Notes: generated from the letters alone by a model not told the origin. Counted from the first letter of the stretch, positions 34,979 to 43,608 are shown. The stretch is DNA of 64,000 nucleotides from Flavobacterium wongokense (GCF_021608265.1 NZ_JAKIHP010000001.1:868001-932000); one strand, 5' to 3'. Made by a program: numbers and translations.

Positions 34979-35734
34979 ATGAAAAAGTTACTTTTATATG
35001 GTTTTTTACTGCTTTCCCTGGCAATTCAGGCTCAGGAAAAGGATAAGGATTTGCCTAAAGGGAACGATTCCTTTACCGAGAAAAAATATGCCGAAGCCGA
35101 AGCTGAGTACAGGGTTTCGGAATCGGGAAATCCTAAAAAATCGATTGCTTCCTACAATTTAGGGAATGCTGTCTATAAGCAGAATCAGGCTGATGAAGCC
35201 AAATATCATTATGCAAAAGCAATAACAAATGCCAAAACGAGTGAAGAAAAGCACAAGGCTTTCCACAACATTGGCAACACGCTTATGAAAGCTAAGGATT
35301 ATACCGCTGCTGTTGAAGCTTATAAAAACGCTTTACGTAACAATCCGGCCGATGAAGAGACTCGTTATAATTATGCCTTAGCAAAAAAAATGCTGAAAGA
35401 CAATCCGCCAAAGAAAGATGGAAAAGATAAGGACAAGGATAAAAACAAGGACAAGAAAGACGATAAGAAAGATAAAAACCAGGATAAGGACAAGGATAAA
35501 AAGAACGACGGAAAAGACAAAGACAAGGATAAGAAGGAAGGCGACAACGATAAAGACCAGAAGGACAATAAAACACAAAATGACGGCCAGCCAAAACCTC
35601 AGCCTGGAGGAATTTCAAAACAACGGGTAGAGAATTTACTGGATGCCGTTAACAACGAAGAGAAAAAGGTCCAGAATAAGGTAAAAAAACAAAAAGTAGA
35701 AGTTAATCCGAAAAAAGCTGAAAAGGATTGGTAA
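34979..35734 (+). CDS. batC: BatC, TPR protein with a Lys/Asp polyelectrolyte tail
   Basis: The 251-residue protein has a signal peptide (1-18), then three TPR units (about 27-140, ending NNPADEETRYNYALAKKML). Residues about 144-200 are almost only Lys and Asp with few Asn, Gln and Glu, in KDKDK-type repeats. A short basic C-terminal segment (NEEKKVQNKVKKQKVEVNPK) follows. The polyelectrolyte region is probably disordered and may act as a spacer or charge brush in the periplasm, which is inference. Confidence 0.9.
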   Translation: MKKLLLYGFLLLSLAIQAQEKDKDLPKGNDSFTEKKYAEAEAEYRVSESGNPKKSIASYNLGNAVYKQNQADEAKYHYAKAITNAKTSEEKHKAFHNIGNTLMKAKDYTAAVEAYKNALRNNPADEETRYNYALAKKMLKDNPPKKDGKDKDKDKNKDKKDDKKDKNQDKDKDKKNDGKDKDKDKKEGDNDKDQKDNKTQNDGQPKPQPGGISKQRVENLLDAVNNEEKKVQNKVKKQKVEVNPKKAEKDW

Positions 35735-35745
35735 ACAATTTGAAA

Positions 35746-37509
35746 ATGAAAAGGATACTGATTTTATTATTTTTAATCACGAATTCGCTTTTTGCCCAGG
35801 TTCAGTTTGAGGCAAAGGTGAGCAAGAACTCTTTGGGAGTCAATGAGCGGCTTCGGGTTGATTTTACGATGAATGCTGATGGCGATAATTTTGTTGCTCC
35901 CAACTTTGAGGCCTGTGGTTTCAGGGTTGTTGGCGGACCAAGCCAGTCGGTTAGCCAATCGTGGGTCAATGGAAGAAGCTCGTTCAACAAATCATACATT
36001 TACATTTTACTGCCTACACAAAAAGGAAGTTTGACCTTAAGGCAGGCATCGATTGAAATCAACGGCCAGATTTATAAAACATCGCCCATCAGGATTAACG
36101 TTACCAATGCCGTTGAAATGCCAAAAGATCCAAATGAGGCTCCGGCAATAAATGCCGACGACAACATTTACCTGGTTGCCGATATTTCGAAAGCCAATCC
36201 GTACCTCAACGAACCCATCACTGTTGTTTACAAACTGTATTTCAGCTACAACATCGGAATCTCAAATTGGCGTGAGCTGAACAAACCAAAATACAATGAT
36301 TTCTGGAGCCAGAACATCGATATCAAACAACTCAAAGCCGAAGACGGTACTTTCAAAGGCGAGCGTTATCGTTATGTTGTGCTGAGGAAAACGGTGCTTT
36401 ATCCTCAGAAATCGGGCAAACTGGAGATCGAGCCTCTTTCATTGGACATTGACTGCCAGGTTCCAACCAACAGAAGGAATTTTTGGGGCCAAACCCTAAT
36501 GACCGAAGACAGCAAACGTGTTTCGGCAGGAAGCAAAGTCATCAATGTGCGTGCCTTACCTGAAAAAGGAAAACCCGAAGATTTCTCAGGAGCTGTGGGC
36601 CGATTTGACTTCAAGGTAAAACCATCCAAAACGCTGTTGAAAAACGGAGAATCTTTTGACATTGACGTTAGCGTTGTCGGAACCGGAAACCTAAAGTTGT
36701 TTACGCTGCCTAAACCTGTAATGCCTTCCGCATTGGAAATGTATGATCCGGTGCACGACGAAAATGTATCGACGCCACTAACCGGAATGACCGGAAGGAT
36801 TTCGGATAAATACACCATAATTCCACAATATAAAGGGAATTACCAAATCAAGCCATTGCATTTCACGTATTTCGATTTGGGTTCTTCAAGCTATAAAACC
36901 ATCTCATCCCAACCGATAACGGTTACTGTTTTGGATGGCCCAAGTGTGGCGAGTAGCGGAAAAACCAACCCGAATGATGTGGCAAAAACCAAACTTGAAG
37001 TTGCCAAATCTTTTGCCTATATCAAGCAAAAAACATCCTTACAACCGATGCAGAAAGATGATTTCTTAGGTTCAGGTTTGTTTTATTCGTTGGTATTTTT
37101 ACCATTTTTAGCCATTCCGTTTTTGATTATTGGCAAACGCAGGAAAGAAGCAGCTGACAATGATATTGCAGGAAACAGGATCAGAAGGTCGAATGCTTTG
37201 GCAAAAAAATATTTGGGCGAAGCCAAAAAACATCTGGGCGACAAAGAGCCTTTCTATATTGCCCTTGAAAAAGCGATGCACAATTTCCTGAAAGCCAAAC
37301 TCCATATTGAAACTTCGGAAATGAGCAAGGAAAAGATAACCGAGTTACTGCTTTCGCGAAAAGCAAATGAAACTACGGTTTCAGAGTTTATCCATTTGAC
37401 GGAAAACTGCGAATTGGCACGTTATGCCTATGCTTCCGAATCGGCCATCCAACAGGATTATGACAAGGCTGTGGAAATTATTTCTGAACTTGAAAAACAA
37501 TTGAAATGA
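35746..37509 (+). CDS. batD: BatD, membrane protein with Ig-like oxygen-tolerance domains
   Basis: I start this at the ATG at 35746 (587 residues), which puts the signal peptide MKRILILLFLITNSLFA first; an in-frame TTG at 35728 would overlap batC. The periplasmic part has repeated beta-sandwich domains (VSKNSLGVNERLRVDF, FKVKPSKTLLKNGESF), followed by one membrane helix near 445-465 (YSLVFLPFLAIPFLIIG) and a cytoplasmic helical tail. It overlaps batE by 4 bases. Confidence 0.93.
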   Translation: MKRILILLFLITNSLFAQVQFEAKVSKNSLGVNERLRVDFTMNADGDNFVAPNFEACGFRVVGGPSQSVSQSWVNGRSSFNKSYIYILLPTQKGSLTLRQASIEINGQIYKTSPIRINVTNAVEMPKDPNEAPAINADDNIYLVADISKANPYLNEPITVVYKLYFSYNIGISNWRELNKPKYNDFWSQNIDIKQLKAEDGTFKGERYRYVVLRKTVLYPQKSGKLEIEPLSLDIDCQVPTNRRNFWGQTLMTEDSKRVSAGSKVINVRALPEKGKPEDFSGAVGRFDFKVKPSKTLLKNGESFDIDVSVVGTGNLKLFTLPKPVMPSALEMYDPVHDENVSTPLTGMTGRISDKYTIIPQYKGNYQIKPLHFTYFDLGSSSYKTISSQPITVTVLDGPSVASSGKTNPNDVAKTKLEVAKSFAYIKQKTSLQPMQKDDFLGSGLFYSLVFLPFLAIPFLIIGKRRKEAADNDIAGNRIRRSNALAKKYLGEAKKHLGDKEPFYIALEKAMHNFLKAKLHIETSEMSKEKITELLLSRKANETTVSEFIHLTENCELARYAYASESAIQQDYDKAVEIISELEKQLK

Positions 37510-38255
37510 TGAAGAAGCTATTGATTTTATTGTTATTCGTTTCTCAGGTTTTTTGGGCACAATCTGCTTTTGAACAGGGAAACAAGTTCTACGAAAAGGA
37601 AAACTATGAAGCTGCGATTTCGAGTTATGAAAGTGTCGTAAGTTCGGGGAAACAATCTGCGGAATTGTATTTCAACCTTGGAAATTCCTATTACAAACTG
37701 CACAAAGTAGCACCGGCGATTTACAATTACGAAAAAGCTTTATTGCTGAGCCCAAATGATTCCGAAATCAAAACCAATTTGGAGTTTGCCCGCAAAATGG
37801 CAATTGATGACATCAAAGTCATCCCAAAAGTTGGCTTCAACAAACTGCTTTCTGACTTTACATCAAAGTATTACTATGATACCTGGGCTTGGATTGCCGT
37901 AAGCTTTGCATTTTTGTTTTTACTGTTTTTTGTGGGTTATTATTTTTCGCAGCGAACTGCCTTCAAGCGAATTTACTTTATTGGAATGTTTGTTTTGCTG
38001 GTTGGGATTTTCTTAAGTGCTGCCTCAGGTTTTTATGAAAAAGGCCGTAATGAAAATGAAAGGCCGGCCATTGTTTTTGCTGAAAACGCTCCGCTGAAAA
38101 GCGAGCCAAAAGCAACAGGACAGGAAGCGACTGTTCTCCACGAAGGAACAAAAGTCTACATCCTGGAAAGCATTGCCAACTGGAAAAAAGTGGAACTTAC
38201 CGACGAAACTACAGGCTGGATTGAAGACAGCGCGATTAAGGAAATCAAGAATTAG
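37506..38255 (+). CDS. batE: BatE, TPR and SH3-like domain protein
   Basis: The 249-residue protein has a signal peptide (1-18), two TPR units (about 20-95, AELYFNLGNSYYKLHK), two membrane helices (about 127-150 and 158-178) and a C-terminal bacterial SH3 domain (about 190-249, EGTKVYILESIANWKKVEL). It is the last gene of the Bat operon. No hairpin terminator follows; instead there are 7-bp repeats from 38254. Confidence 0.92.
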   Translation: MMKKLLILLLFVSQVFWAQSAFEQGNKFYEKENYEAAISSYESVVSSGKQSAELYFNLGNSYYKLHKVAPAIYNYEKALLLSPNDSEIKTNLEFARKMAIDDIKVIPKVGFNKLLSDFTSKYYYDTWAWIAVSFAFLFLLFFVGYYFSQRTAFKRIYFIGMFVLLVGIFLSAASGFYEKGRNENERPAIVFAENAPLKSEPKATGQEATVLHEGTKVYILESIANWKKVELTDETTGWIEDSAIKEIKN

Positions 38256-38288
38256 CATTTAGCTGTCAGCTTTTAGCTCTTAGCTTTG
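38254..38288. repeat. 7-bp period repeat (AGCWNNN x5)
   Basis: AGCA or AGCT recurs at 38254, 38261, 38268, 38275 and 38282, exactly every 7 bases, starting inside the batE stop codon. Confidence 0.7.
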
Positions 38289-38289
38289 T

Positions 38290-38297
38290 TATCTTTG
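38290..38297 (+). promoter_or_regulatory. -7 box for the gene at 38347
   Basis: TATCTTTG followed by C is a perfect TAnnTTTGC box between two 7-bp repeat tracts, 49 bases upstream of the ATG. Confidence 0.6.
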
Positions 38298-38309
38298 CAT
38301 GATTTTGAA

Positions 38310-38344
38310 CTCATAATTCAAAACTCATAACTCATAACTCTCAA
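38310..38344. repeat. 7-bp tandem repeat (CTCATAA family, five units)
   Basis: Units in register are CTCATAA, TTCAAAA, CTCATAA, CTCATAA and CTCTCAA, ending 2 bases before the ATG at 38347. The unit is the same as at 1577 upstream of ileS. Confidence 0.8.
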
Positions 38345-38346
38345 AA

Positions 38347-38703
38347 ATGTCAAGAGACGAACAATTAAAAAACCGCTGGGACAATGTCGTGCAAATCCTT
38401 TCCAATCAGTTTGCTGATGGAGATGAATTGGACCTGGACGCAATCATATATTTAATCGGAGTACAGGAATTGGGAAAGCTGCATCAAACCTTCAAAAAGG
38501 ATGAAAAGCTGAACCTGATGCATATTGCCATTTGCCGTTTGCTGGAGCCTTATGGTTTCTACGAATTTGATTTTGTGGATAAGGACGGCTGGCCGCATTA
38601 CAAAGTGAAGGAAGAATTACCTGCATTAAAAGCCGGTGAACAATCGGTTTTGATGAAGGAAGCGATTGTAAATTATTTTCTCGAAAAAGAGGTAATTCAG
38701 TAA
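38347..38703 (+). CDS. Conserved small cytosolic protein of unknown function
   Basis: The 118-residue soluble, acidic, mostly helical protein (for example LDLDAIIYLIGVQELGKL and LMHIAICRLLEPYGFYEF) has no signal peptide or recognisable catalytic motif. Its composition and uninterrupted frame, the promoter box upstream and the position before pheS support it as a real gene. I recall it only as a conserved Bacteroidota hypothetical. Confidence 0.8.
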   Translation: MSRDEQLKNRWDNVVQILSNQFADGDELDLDAIIYLIGVQELGKLHQTFKKDEKLNLMHIAICRLLEPYGFYEFDFVDKDGWPHYKVKEELPALKAGEQSVLMKEAIVNYFLEKEVIQ

Positions 38704-38731
38704 TTGCGCTTTACTAATCACCAAAAAAACC

Positions 38732-38739
38732 TAAATTTG
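38732..38739 (+). promoter_or_regulatory. -7 box for pheS
   Basis: TAAATTTG followed by C is a perfect box 20 bases upstream of the pheS ATG. Confidence 0.65.
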
Positions 38740-38758
38740 CATCTTTACAAAATGAGCG

Positions 38759-39778
38759 ATGATAGACAAGATTAAAGAACATATCGAAGAAGCTAAAGCT
38801 TTCAACACCAAAAACAAGGAAGCCCTTGAAAATTTCCGTATTAAATATTTGGGAAGCAAAGGCTTGTTGAAAGAGCTTTTCACCGAATTCAAGAATATTC
38901 CTAACGACCAGAAAAAGGATTTTGGCCAGGTAATCAATACGCTGAAAACGGTTGCTGAGGAAAAAGTAAAAGCTATCCAGGAAGAATTGGAAAGCAAGGA
39001 AGAGGTAAAAGGTTTCTATGGCGATTTATCACGTCCTGCGGAACCTGCAGTCATTGGTTCGCGTCATCCAATCTCAATCGTAAAAAACCAAATCATCGAT
39101 ATTTTTTCAACCATTGGATTCAACGTTTCTGAAGGTCCGGAAATTGAAGACGATTGGCATAATTTTACCGCGTTGAACTTACCGGAATACCATCCGGCGC
39201 GTGATATGCAGGATACTTTTTTCATCCAGACCAATCCTGATGTTTTGTTACGAACGCATACTTCATCGGTTCAGGTGCGTTATATGGAAAACAACAAACC
39301 GCCAATCCGTACGATTTCACCGGGAAGGGTTTTCAGGAATGAGGCCGTTTCTTCGCGTTCGCATTGCATTTTCCACCAGGTTGAAGGTTTGTATATTGAC
39401 AAGGATGTTTCGTTTGCCGATTTGAAGCAGACGCTTTTATATTTCACCAAAGAGATGTTTGGCAAATCAAAAATCCGTTTGAGGCCAAGTTATTTCCCGT
39501 TTACGGAACCAAGTGCTGAGGTTGATATTTATTGGGGTTTGAAAACCGAAACCGATTACCGTATCACTAAAGGAACAGGTTGGCTGGAAATCATGGGTTG
39601 TGGAATGGTAGATCCAAATGTTTTGAAAAACTGTGGTATCAACCCTGAAGAATATAACGGATTTGCATTTGGAATGGGAATTGAGCGTATTGCGATGTTG
39701 TTGTACCAAATTGGCGATATCCGAATGTTCTATGAAAACGATGTGCGTTTCTTAGAGCAGTTTAAGTCGAGCATATAA
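38759..39778 (+). CDS. pheS: Phenylalanyl-tRNA synthetase alpha subunit
   Basis: Class II synthetase subunit of 339 residues. An N-terminal coiled-coil (1-85) binds tRNA. The catalytic core has motif 2 (GRVFRNEAVSSRSHCIFHQV, about 182-201) and motif 3 (FGMGIERIAMLLY, about 304-316). The DTFF substrate region is at about 150. The beta subunit gene is not adjacent, as is usual in this phylum. A dispersed repeat begins 8 bases after the stop, in reverse orientation. Confidence 0.97.
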   Translation: MIDKIKEHIEEAKAFNTKNKEALENFRIKYLGSKGLLKELFTEFKNIPNDQKKDFGQVINTLKTVAEEKVKAIQEELESKEEVKGFYGDLSRPAEPAVIGSRHPISIVKNQIIDIFSTIGFNVSEGPEIEDDWHNFTALNLPEYHPARDMQDTFFIQTNPDVLLRTHTSSVQVRYMENNKPPIRTISPGRVFRNEAVSSRSHCIFHQVEGLYIDKDVSFADLKQTLLYFTKEMFGKSKIRLRPSYFPFTEPSAEVDIYWGLKTETDYRITKGTGWLEIMGCGMVDPNVLKNCGINPEEYNGFAFGMGIERIAMLLYQIGDIRMFYENDVRFLEQFKSSI

Positions 39779-39785
39779 CTAAAAC

Positions 39786-39854
39786 CCTAGCCCCGATTGT
39801 AACGGTATCCTTTTGCGAAGCAAAAGATATAGTGAAAAGCGGGAACAAGCTCCT
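39786..39854 (-). repeat. Dispersed structured repeat, copy 3 (reverse orientation)
   Basis: Read on the minus strand it starts AGGAGCTTGTTCCCGCTTTT and ends AATCGGGGCTAGG. AGC pairs with GCT and CCCG with CGGG. The apex is ATC-TTTTGC-TTC-GCAAAA-GGAT, the same frame as copy 2 with a different stem. It fills most of the gap between pheS and the gene at 39867. Confidence 0.85.
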
Positions 39855-39866
39855 AAAAATTTACAA

Positions 39867-40274
39867 TTGAAAAAAGACATCGAAATACCAAAAGTTGAAA
39901 ACGTTTTCCTTGCTGCCGTTCAGGAATGGAGTGACGATTTTATGGAAAAGGTTTGGTATGTGTATCTGGTTAACGATTCTGACTTCGATTTAGACTCGGT
40001 AATGGTCGTTTCGCAGGCTTTTGGCACTCTTGATGGGGAAATGAAAAAAACGTCGCTTTTACGCCACGCATTCATGCAGGTTCCTTCGGTTTCTGTGGTT
40101 AAAATAGAGATGGTCGAAACCAGTGTGCTCCGGCTTAATAACGAATTTATGGTGACGTACTTTATCGGGAATACGTTGTATGATAAGAAATTCATCTTCA
40201 AGGCACAATCCATCACTCCGGATTATGTGGAAGAAGTTCCTATTTTGTTTGTGGATGGCGTAATTGTGAGATAA
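39867..40274 (+). CDS. Conserved hypothetical protein, probable TTG start
   Basis: The 135-residue soluble protein (KKDIEIPKVENVFLAAVQEW, then FMEKVWYVYLVNDSDFDLDS) has no recognisable domain. No ATG is available near the start. The frame is open upstream to 39813, but that part lies inside the dispersed repeat, so I take the TTG at 39867 as the start. The neighbour downstream is convergent with 1 base between stops. Confidence 0.7.
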   Translation: MKKDIEIPKVENVFLAAVQEWSDDFMEKVWYVYLVNDSDFDLDSVMVVSQAFGTLDGEMKKTSLLRHAFMQVPSVSVVKIEMVETSVLRLNNEFMVTYFIGNTLYDKKFIFKAQSITPDYVEEVPILFVDGVIVR

Positions 40275-40275
40275 G

Positions 40276-40509
40276 CTATTTCTGCTTGTTGTATTCCTGG
40301 TTTTTATTGTGTTCCCTCCAATTGGAATAACCTATCAGGAAAATACCGACTGTCATAAAAATAACAAATTTTGTCAAAAACTTTACACTTATGAAGGCTT
40401 CGAGGAATGTTGCCGAAGTTCCATACCAGTCAAATAAAGTCATTATAATAGGCATGATAATGCCGAAAGGCACACCTGTCTTAATTTGATATTTCCATCT
40501 TTCGTTCAT
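40276..40509 (-). CDS. Small two-helix membrane protein
   Basis: The 77-residue protein has two hydrophobic segments (GVPFGIIMPIIMTLF at about 12-26 and FLTKFVIFMTVGIFLIGYS at about 44-62) and a charged C-terminus (WREHNKNQEYNKQK). It lies 3 bases downstream of gpsA on the same strand. Function is unknown. Confidence 0.72.
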   Translation of the reverse strand: MNERWKYQIKTGVPFGIIMPIIMTLFDWYGTSATFLEAFISVKFLTKFVIFMTVGIFLIGYSNWREHNKNQEYNKQK

Positions 40510-40512
40510 AGG

Positions 40513-41508
40513 TTAATCTAGTTTTTCTGTTAGTTTCTTAAATACTTTCTTGGCTTCCTTTCCTTCGTATAAAATCTCGTAAACAGCATCAATGATTGGG
40601 GTTTTGGCCTTATAATCCTGATTGAGCTTATAGGCACTTTTCACTGCATAATAGCCTTCGGCAACCATTGACATTTCCATCATTGCCGATTTGACGGTAT
40701 AGCCTTTTCCAATCATATTCCCAAACATACGGTTTCTTGAAAAGACCGAATAACCTGTCACCAGCAAATCGCCAAGGTAAGCCGAGTTATTGATGTTGCG
40801 TTTCATTTTGTGTACTTTGCGTATGAACTTTTTCATCTCGCGGATGGCATTGCTCATAATCACCGACTGGAAGTTGTCGCCGTAACCCAAACCGTGTGCA
40901 ATTCCGGCTGCAATGGCATAAATGTTCTTGAGCATTGCGGCATATTCAGTCCCGATGATGTCATCTGAAATTTTGGTTTTGATGTAATTCCCTGAAAGCA
41001 CTTTGGCTACCACTTTGGCCTTATCTGCATCACCGCAGGCAATCGTCAGATAGGAAAGCCTTTCCAATGCTACTTCTTCGGCGTGGCATGGACCGGTAAT
41101 TACACCAATATTATCAAACGGAATATCGTATTCCTTGTTGAAATGCTCGCCAACAATCAGCGAGGTTTCAGGAACAATTCCCTTAATTGCTGAGAAAATG
41201 ACCTTGTCTTTTAAGCTTACTGTCAACTTTGCCAATTCGGCACTAAGGAAAGCTGATGGAATTGCAAAAATGATATAATCCGCATATTCAACCGCTTCGT
41301 TGATGTTTGACGTCAGCCTTAATTTGGTGATGTCAAATTCAACCGAGCTTAAATAGTTGGGATTATGCTTTTGGGTTTTTATATGGTCAATTGCCGATTC
41401 ATTTCGCATGTACCAGGCAATTTCGTCAAGGTTGACACAAAGCATTTTTGCAATGGCTGTTGCCCAGCTTCCACCGCCAATCACGGCAAATTTTGGAGAT
41501 TTATTCAT
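40513..41508 (-). CDS. gpsA: NAD(P)-dependent glycerol-3-phosphate dehydrogenase
   Basis: Makes sn-glycerol-3-phosphate for phospholipid synthesis. The 331-residue protein has the N-terminal Rossmann motif GGGSWATAIAK (11-21), TGPCHAEEVA in the middle and the catalytic Lys region KNIYAIAAGIAHGLGYGDN. I use the ATG at 41508, which starts MNKSPKF; a further ATG at 41520 adds four residues and cannot be excluded. Confidence 0.95.
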   Translation of the reverse strand: MNKSPKFAVIGGGSWATAIAKMLCVNLDEIAWYMRNESAIDHIKTQKHNPNYLSSVEFDITKLRLTSNINEAVEYADYIIFAIPSAFLSAELAKLTVSLKDKVIFSAIKGIVPETSLIVGEHFNKEYDIPFDNIGVITGPCHAEEVALERLSYLTIACGDADKAKVVAKVLSGNYIKTKISDDIIGTEYAAMLKNIYAIAAGIAHGLGYGDNFQSVIMSNAIREMKKFIRKVHKMKRNINNSAYLGDLLVTGYSVFSRNRMFGNMIGKGYTVKSAMMEMSMVAEGYYAVKSAYKLNQDYKAKTPIIDAVYEILYEGKEAKKVFKKLTEKLD

Positions 41509-41531
41509 GAAGGTAAACATTTTAACTCATT

Positions 41532-41539
41532 CAAAAATA
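41532..41539 (-). promoter_or_regulatory. -7 box for gpsA
   Basis: Minus-strand TATTTTTG matches TAnnTTTG, 23 bases upstream of the gpsA start. Confidence 0.45.
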
Positions 41540-41576
41540 CTGATTTTAAAATGATATTTGTTCTATTATTTTTAAT

Positions 41577-42158
41577 CTATTTTCTATAAAACGCACTACT
41601 GTCAATATACTCCCAAACTTTTTGAGGCAGCATTGGTGCTACATTTTTTTTGTTCTTGATGCTTTCGCGGATAAAGGTCGATGAAAGCTCGATAACCGGT
41701 GCACCCACACGATGGATTTTGGCGTGGTTCACAAACTGTTCATCCATTTCACCGGCGTTTAACCTTGGGTACACATAAATATCGTGGTTTTGTAAAATCA
41801 CTTCGTAGTTTTTCCATTTATGGAGCGAATTCAGGTTGTCTTCGCCCATGATTAAGGCAAACTCATGCTTTGGATATTTTTCTTCCAAATGCGCTAATGT
41901 ATTCACGGTATAATTGGGTTGTGGCAGTTTAAACTCGATGTCTGAAGGTTTGATTTTGGTAAAATCCTCAGTGGCGACAGTTACCATGTGTAAGCGCTGG
42001 TAATCATCGAGCAGCGTGCTTTTCTGTTTGTGTGGATTGTGAGGCGTAACCACCAGCCAGATTTGGTCCAAATCGGAATGCTCTGCCATATGGTTGGCAA
42101 TGATCATATGTCCAATGTGGATTGGGTTGAATGTTCCGAAATAGAGGCCTATTTTCAT
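41577..42158 (-). CDS. nadD: Nicotinate-nucleotide adenylyltransferase
   Basis: NAD biosynthesis enzyme of 193 residues with the nucleotidyltransferase motif GTFNPIHIGH (9-18) and C-terminal SSTFIRESI. Its ATG overlaps the gmk stop by 4 bases. It belongs to the yicC-gmk-nadD neighbourhood common in Bacteroidota. Confidence 0.96.
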   Translation of the reverse strand: MKIGLYFGTFNPIHIGHMIIANHMAEHSDLDQIWLVVTPHNPHKQKSTLLDDYQRLHMVTVATEDFTKIKPSDIEFKLPQPNYTVNTLAHLEEKYPKHEFALIMGEDNLNSLHKWKNYEVILQNHDIYVYPRLNAGEMDEQFVNHAKIHRVGAPVIELSSTFIRESIKNKKNVAPMLPQKVWEYIDSSAFYRK

Positions 42159-42724
42159 TTCTTTACAAATTCCTTTACTAACTCGTAAGCTTCGGCTTTG
42201 GCGATATCCAAATCATAGTTCTTGATGATGGTATCAAACTGTGGTGCTGTTGCCAGTTCGACGTGGGCTTTGGCGATACGCATGTTTATTTTGTCATCGG
42301 TTTCGGTTGAACGTTCTTTCAAACGGCGTTTCAATTCGTCAACGCTTGGCGGTTTTACAAATACCGCTAAAGTTTCCTGAGGGAATTTATGCTTGATACG
42401 CAATCCGCCGGAAACATCAATATCAAAAATCACGTTTTTGCCTTTGGCCCAAATGCGTTCCACTTCGCTTTTCAATGTTCCGTAGAAATTATCGCGGTAT
42501 ACTTCTTCCCATTCGATAAAATCATCAGCCTTGATGTGTTTTTTAAACTCTTCAATCGACATAAAGTAATAATCCTTTCCGTGCACTTCTTCGCCGCGTA
42601 ATTCACGTGTTGCTGCCGAAATCGAAAACTCGAGGTTCAATTCGGGTTGTGCCAATAAATGCCTGACTATGGTTGTTTTTCCTGAGCCTGATGGTGCTGA
42701 GAATACTAATAATTTTCCGTTCAT
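42155..42724 (-). CDS. gmk: Guanylate kinase
   Basis: Phosphorylates GMP to GDP. The 189-residue protein has P-loop APSGSGKTT (10-18) and the GMP-binding region with SAATRELRGEEVHGKDYYF near 36-55. Length is standard. The exported hypothetical protein gene precedes it by 2 bases. Confidence 0.97.
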   Translation of the reverse strand: MNGKLLVFSAPSGSGKTTIVRHLLAQPELNLEFSISAATRELRGEEVHGKDYYFMSIEEFKKHIKADDFIEWEEVYRDNFYGTLKSEVERIWAKGKNVIFDIDVSGGLRIKHKFPQETLAVFVKPPSVDELKRRLKERSTETDDKINMRIAKAHVELATAPQFDTIIKNYDLDIAKAEAYELVKEFVKK

Positions 42725-42726
42725 TG

Positions 42727-43608
42727 TTATTTTTCTTTAATAAAAGCGATTGATTTGGTATCGACAGTAAGATTTCTGTTGACTTCTTTTTCTCCACTCG
42801 AATCGGTTATTTTAAACTTCAATACGTTTTTGTCATTGGATTCAATTTCTTCCGAGTAAATATTCCCACGGCAGAATTCAACTTCCTCTTCTTCCTTATA
42901 GTTCAGGCTGTTTGTCGAATCAAAGCTTAGGATGATGTATCCAAAATCCTCCGCTGCGCCACACATTCCCTGCACATTTGGATTGCCTCCTTCTTCATAT
43001 TTCAGAAGGATTTTTGTTTCTGTTTTAGTTTTTATGCAATTGATAACTTCCAGATGGGAATAGTTAATGGAATAATCGTCTAAGTTGATATAGGTTTTAT
43101 TGTCTAATTTCAAAAAGCCATAACTATTCTCAAAAGACAGATCCTGGATATTTGACATTTTGAGCTTTAATTCCCTTTTTTTGTTGGTCCATTTATTATT
43201 GCTTTCCTCATTCGAAATGGTGAATTTCTCATCGAAATCCTGTAGTTCCCTCATGTATTCAATCTTACCCCAGACAAAGTCACCCGGAATATCAAAGTCG
43301 GCAATCTTCTTTTCCAATGATTTATCCTTCAGCGAATACAACGTCAGTCCGTTTGAAAAATCATAAATGCCAACTATGGGAATATGTGTTTTTACATTGT
43401 CGTACTGGTACCAGCCTTTGACCGAATAAACACTTACATGGTCGCCTGAGGAAGCGGCATATTTCAAATACATGGTGATGGCATATCTGTCATCAATCAT
43501 TCCGTATAAAAGCTTATCCTTGACCTGATAGCGCTCAATGTTGATTTTGCATTGCTGGGAATACATAGTAATTGAAATCAACAGTAAGAATGCTATACTT
43601 TTTGCCAT
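42727..43608 (-). CDS. Exported protein of unknown function between yicC and gmk
   Basis: The 293-residue protein has a signal peptide (MAKSIAFLLLISITMYSQ) followed by a beta-rich soluble region with several aromatic strands (GWYQYDNVKTHIPIVGIYDF, SYGFLKLDNKTYINLDDY). There is no lipobox, barrel ending or T9SS domain. It sits tightly between yicC (1 base) and gmk (2 bases), so it is co-transcribed with housekeeping genes to which it has no evident link. Confidence 0.75.
   Translation of the reverse strand: MAKSIAFLLLISITMYSQQCKINIERYQVKDKLLYGMIDDRYAITMYLKYAASSGDHVSVYSVKGWYQYDNVKTHIPIVGIYDFSNGLTLYSLKDKSLEKKIADFDIPGDFVWGKIEYMRELQDFDEKFTISNEESNNKWTNKKRELKLKMSNIQDLSFENSYGFLKLDNKTYINLDDYSINYSHLEVINCIKTKTETKILLKYEEGGNPNVQGMCGAAEDFGYIILSFDSTNSLNYKEEEEVEFCRGNIYSEEIESNDKNVLKFKITDSSGEKEVNRNLTVDTKSIAFIKEK

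Noticed and set aside
35292..35618. Open frames on the minus strand opposite batC with Ser/Leu/Phe repeats
   Set aside because: They are the complement of the Lys/Asp repeat tract and mirror its periodicity.
40270..40290. AAGCTATTTCTGC resembling the repeat's AGCTATTTC end
   Set aside because: It overlaps two gene ends, and no GGGCTA partner or hairpin lies within 100 bases.
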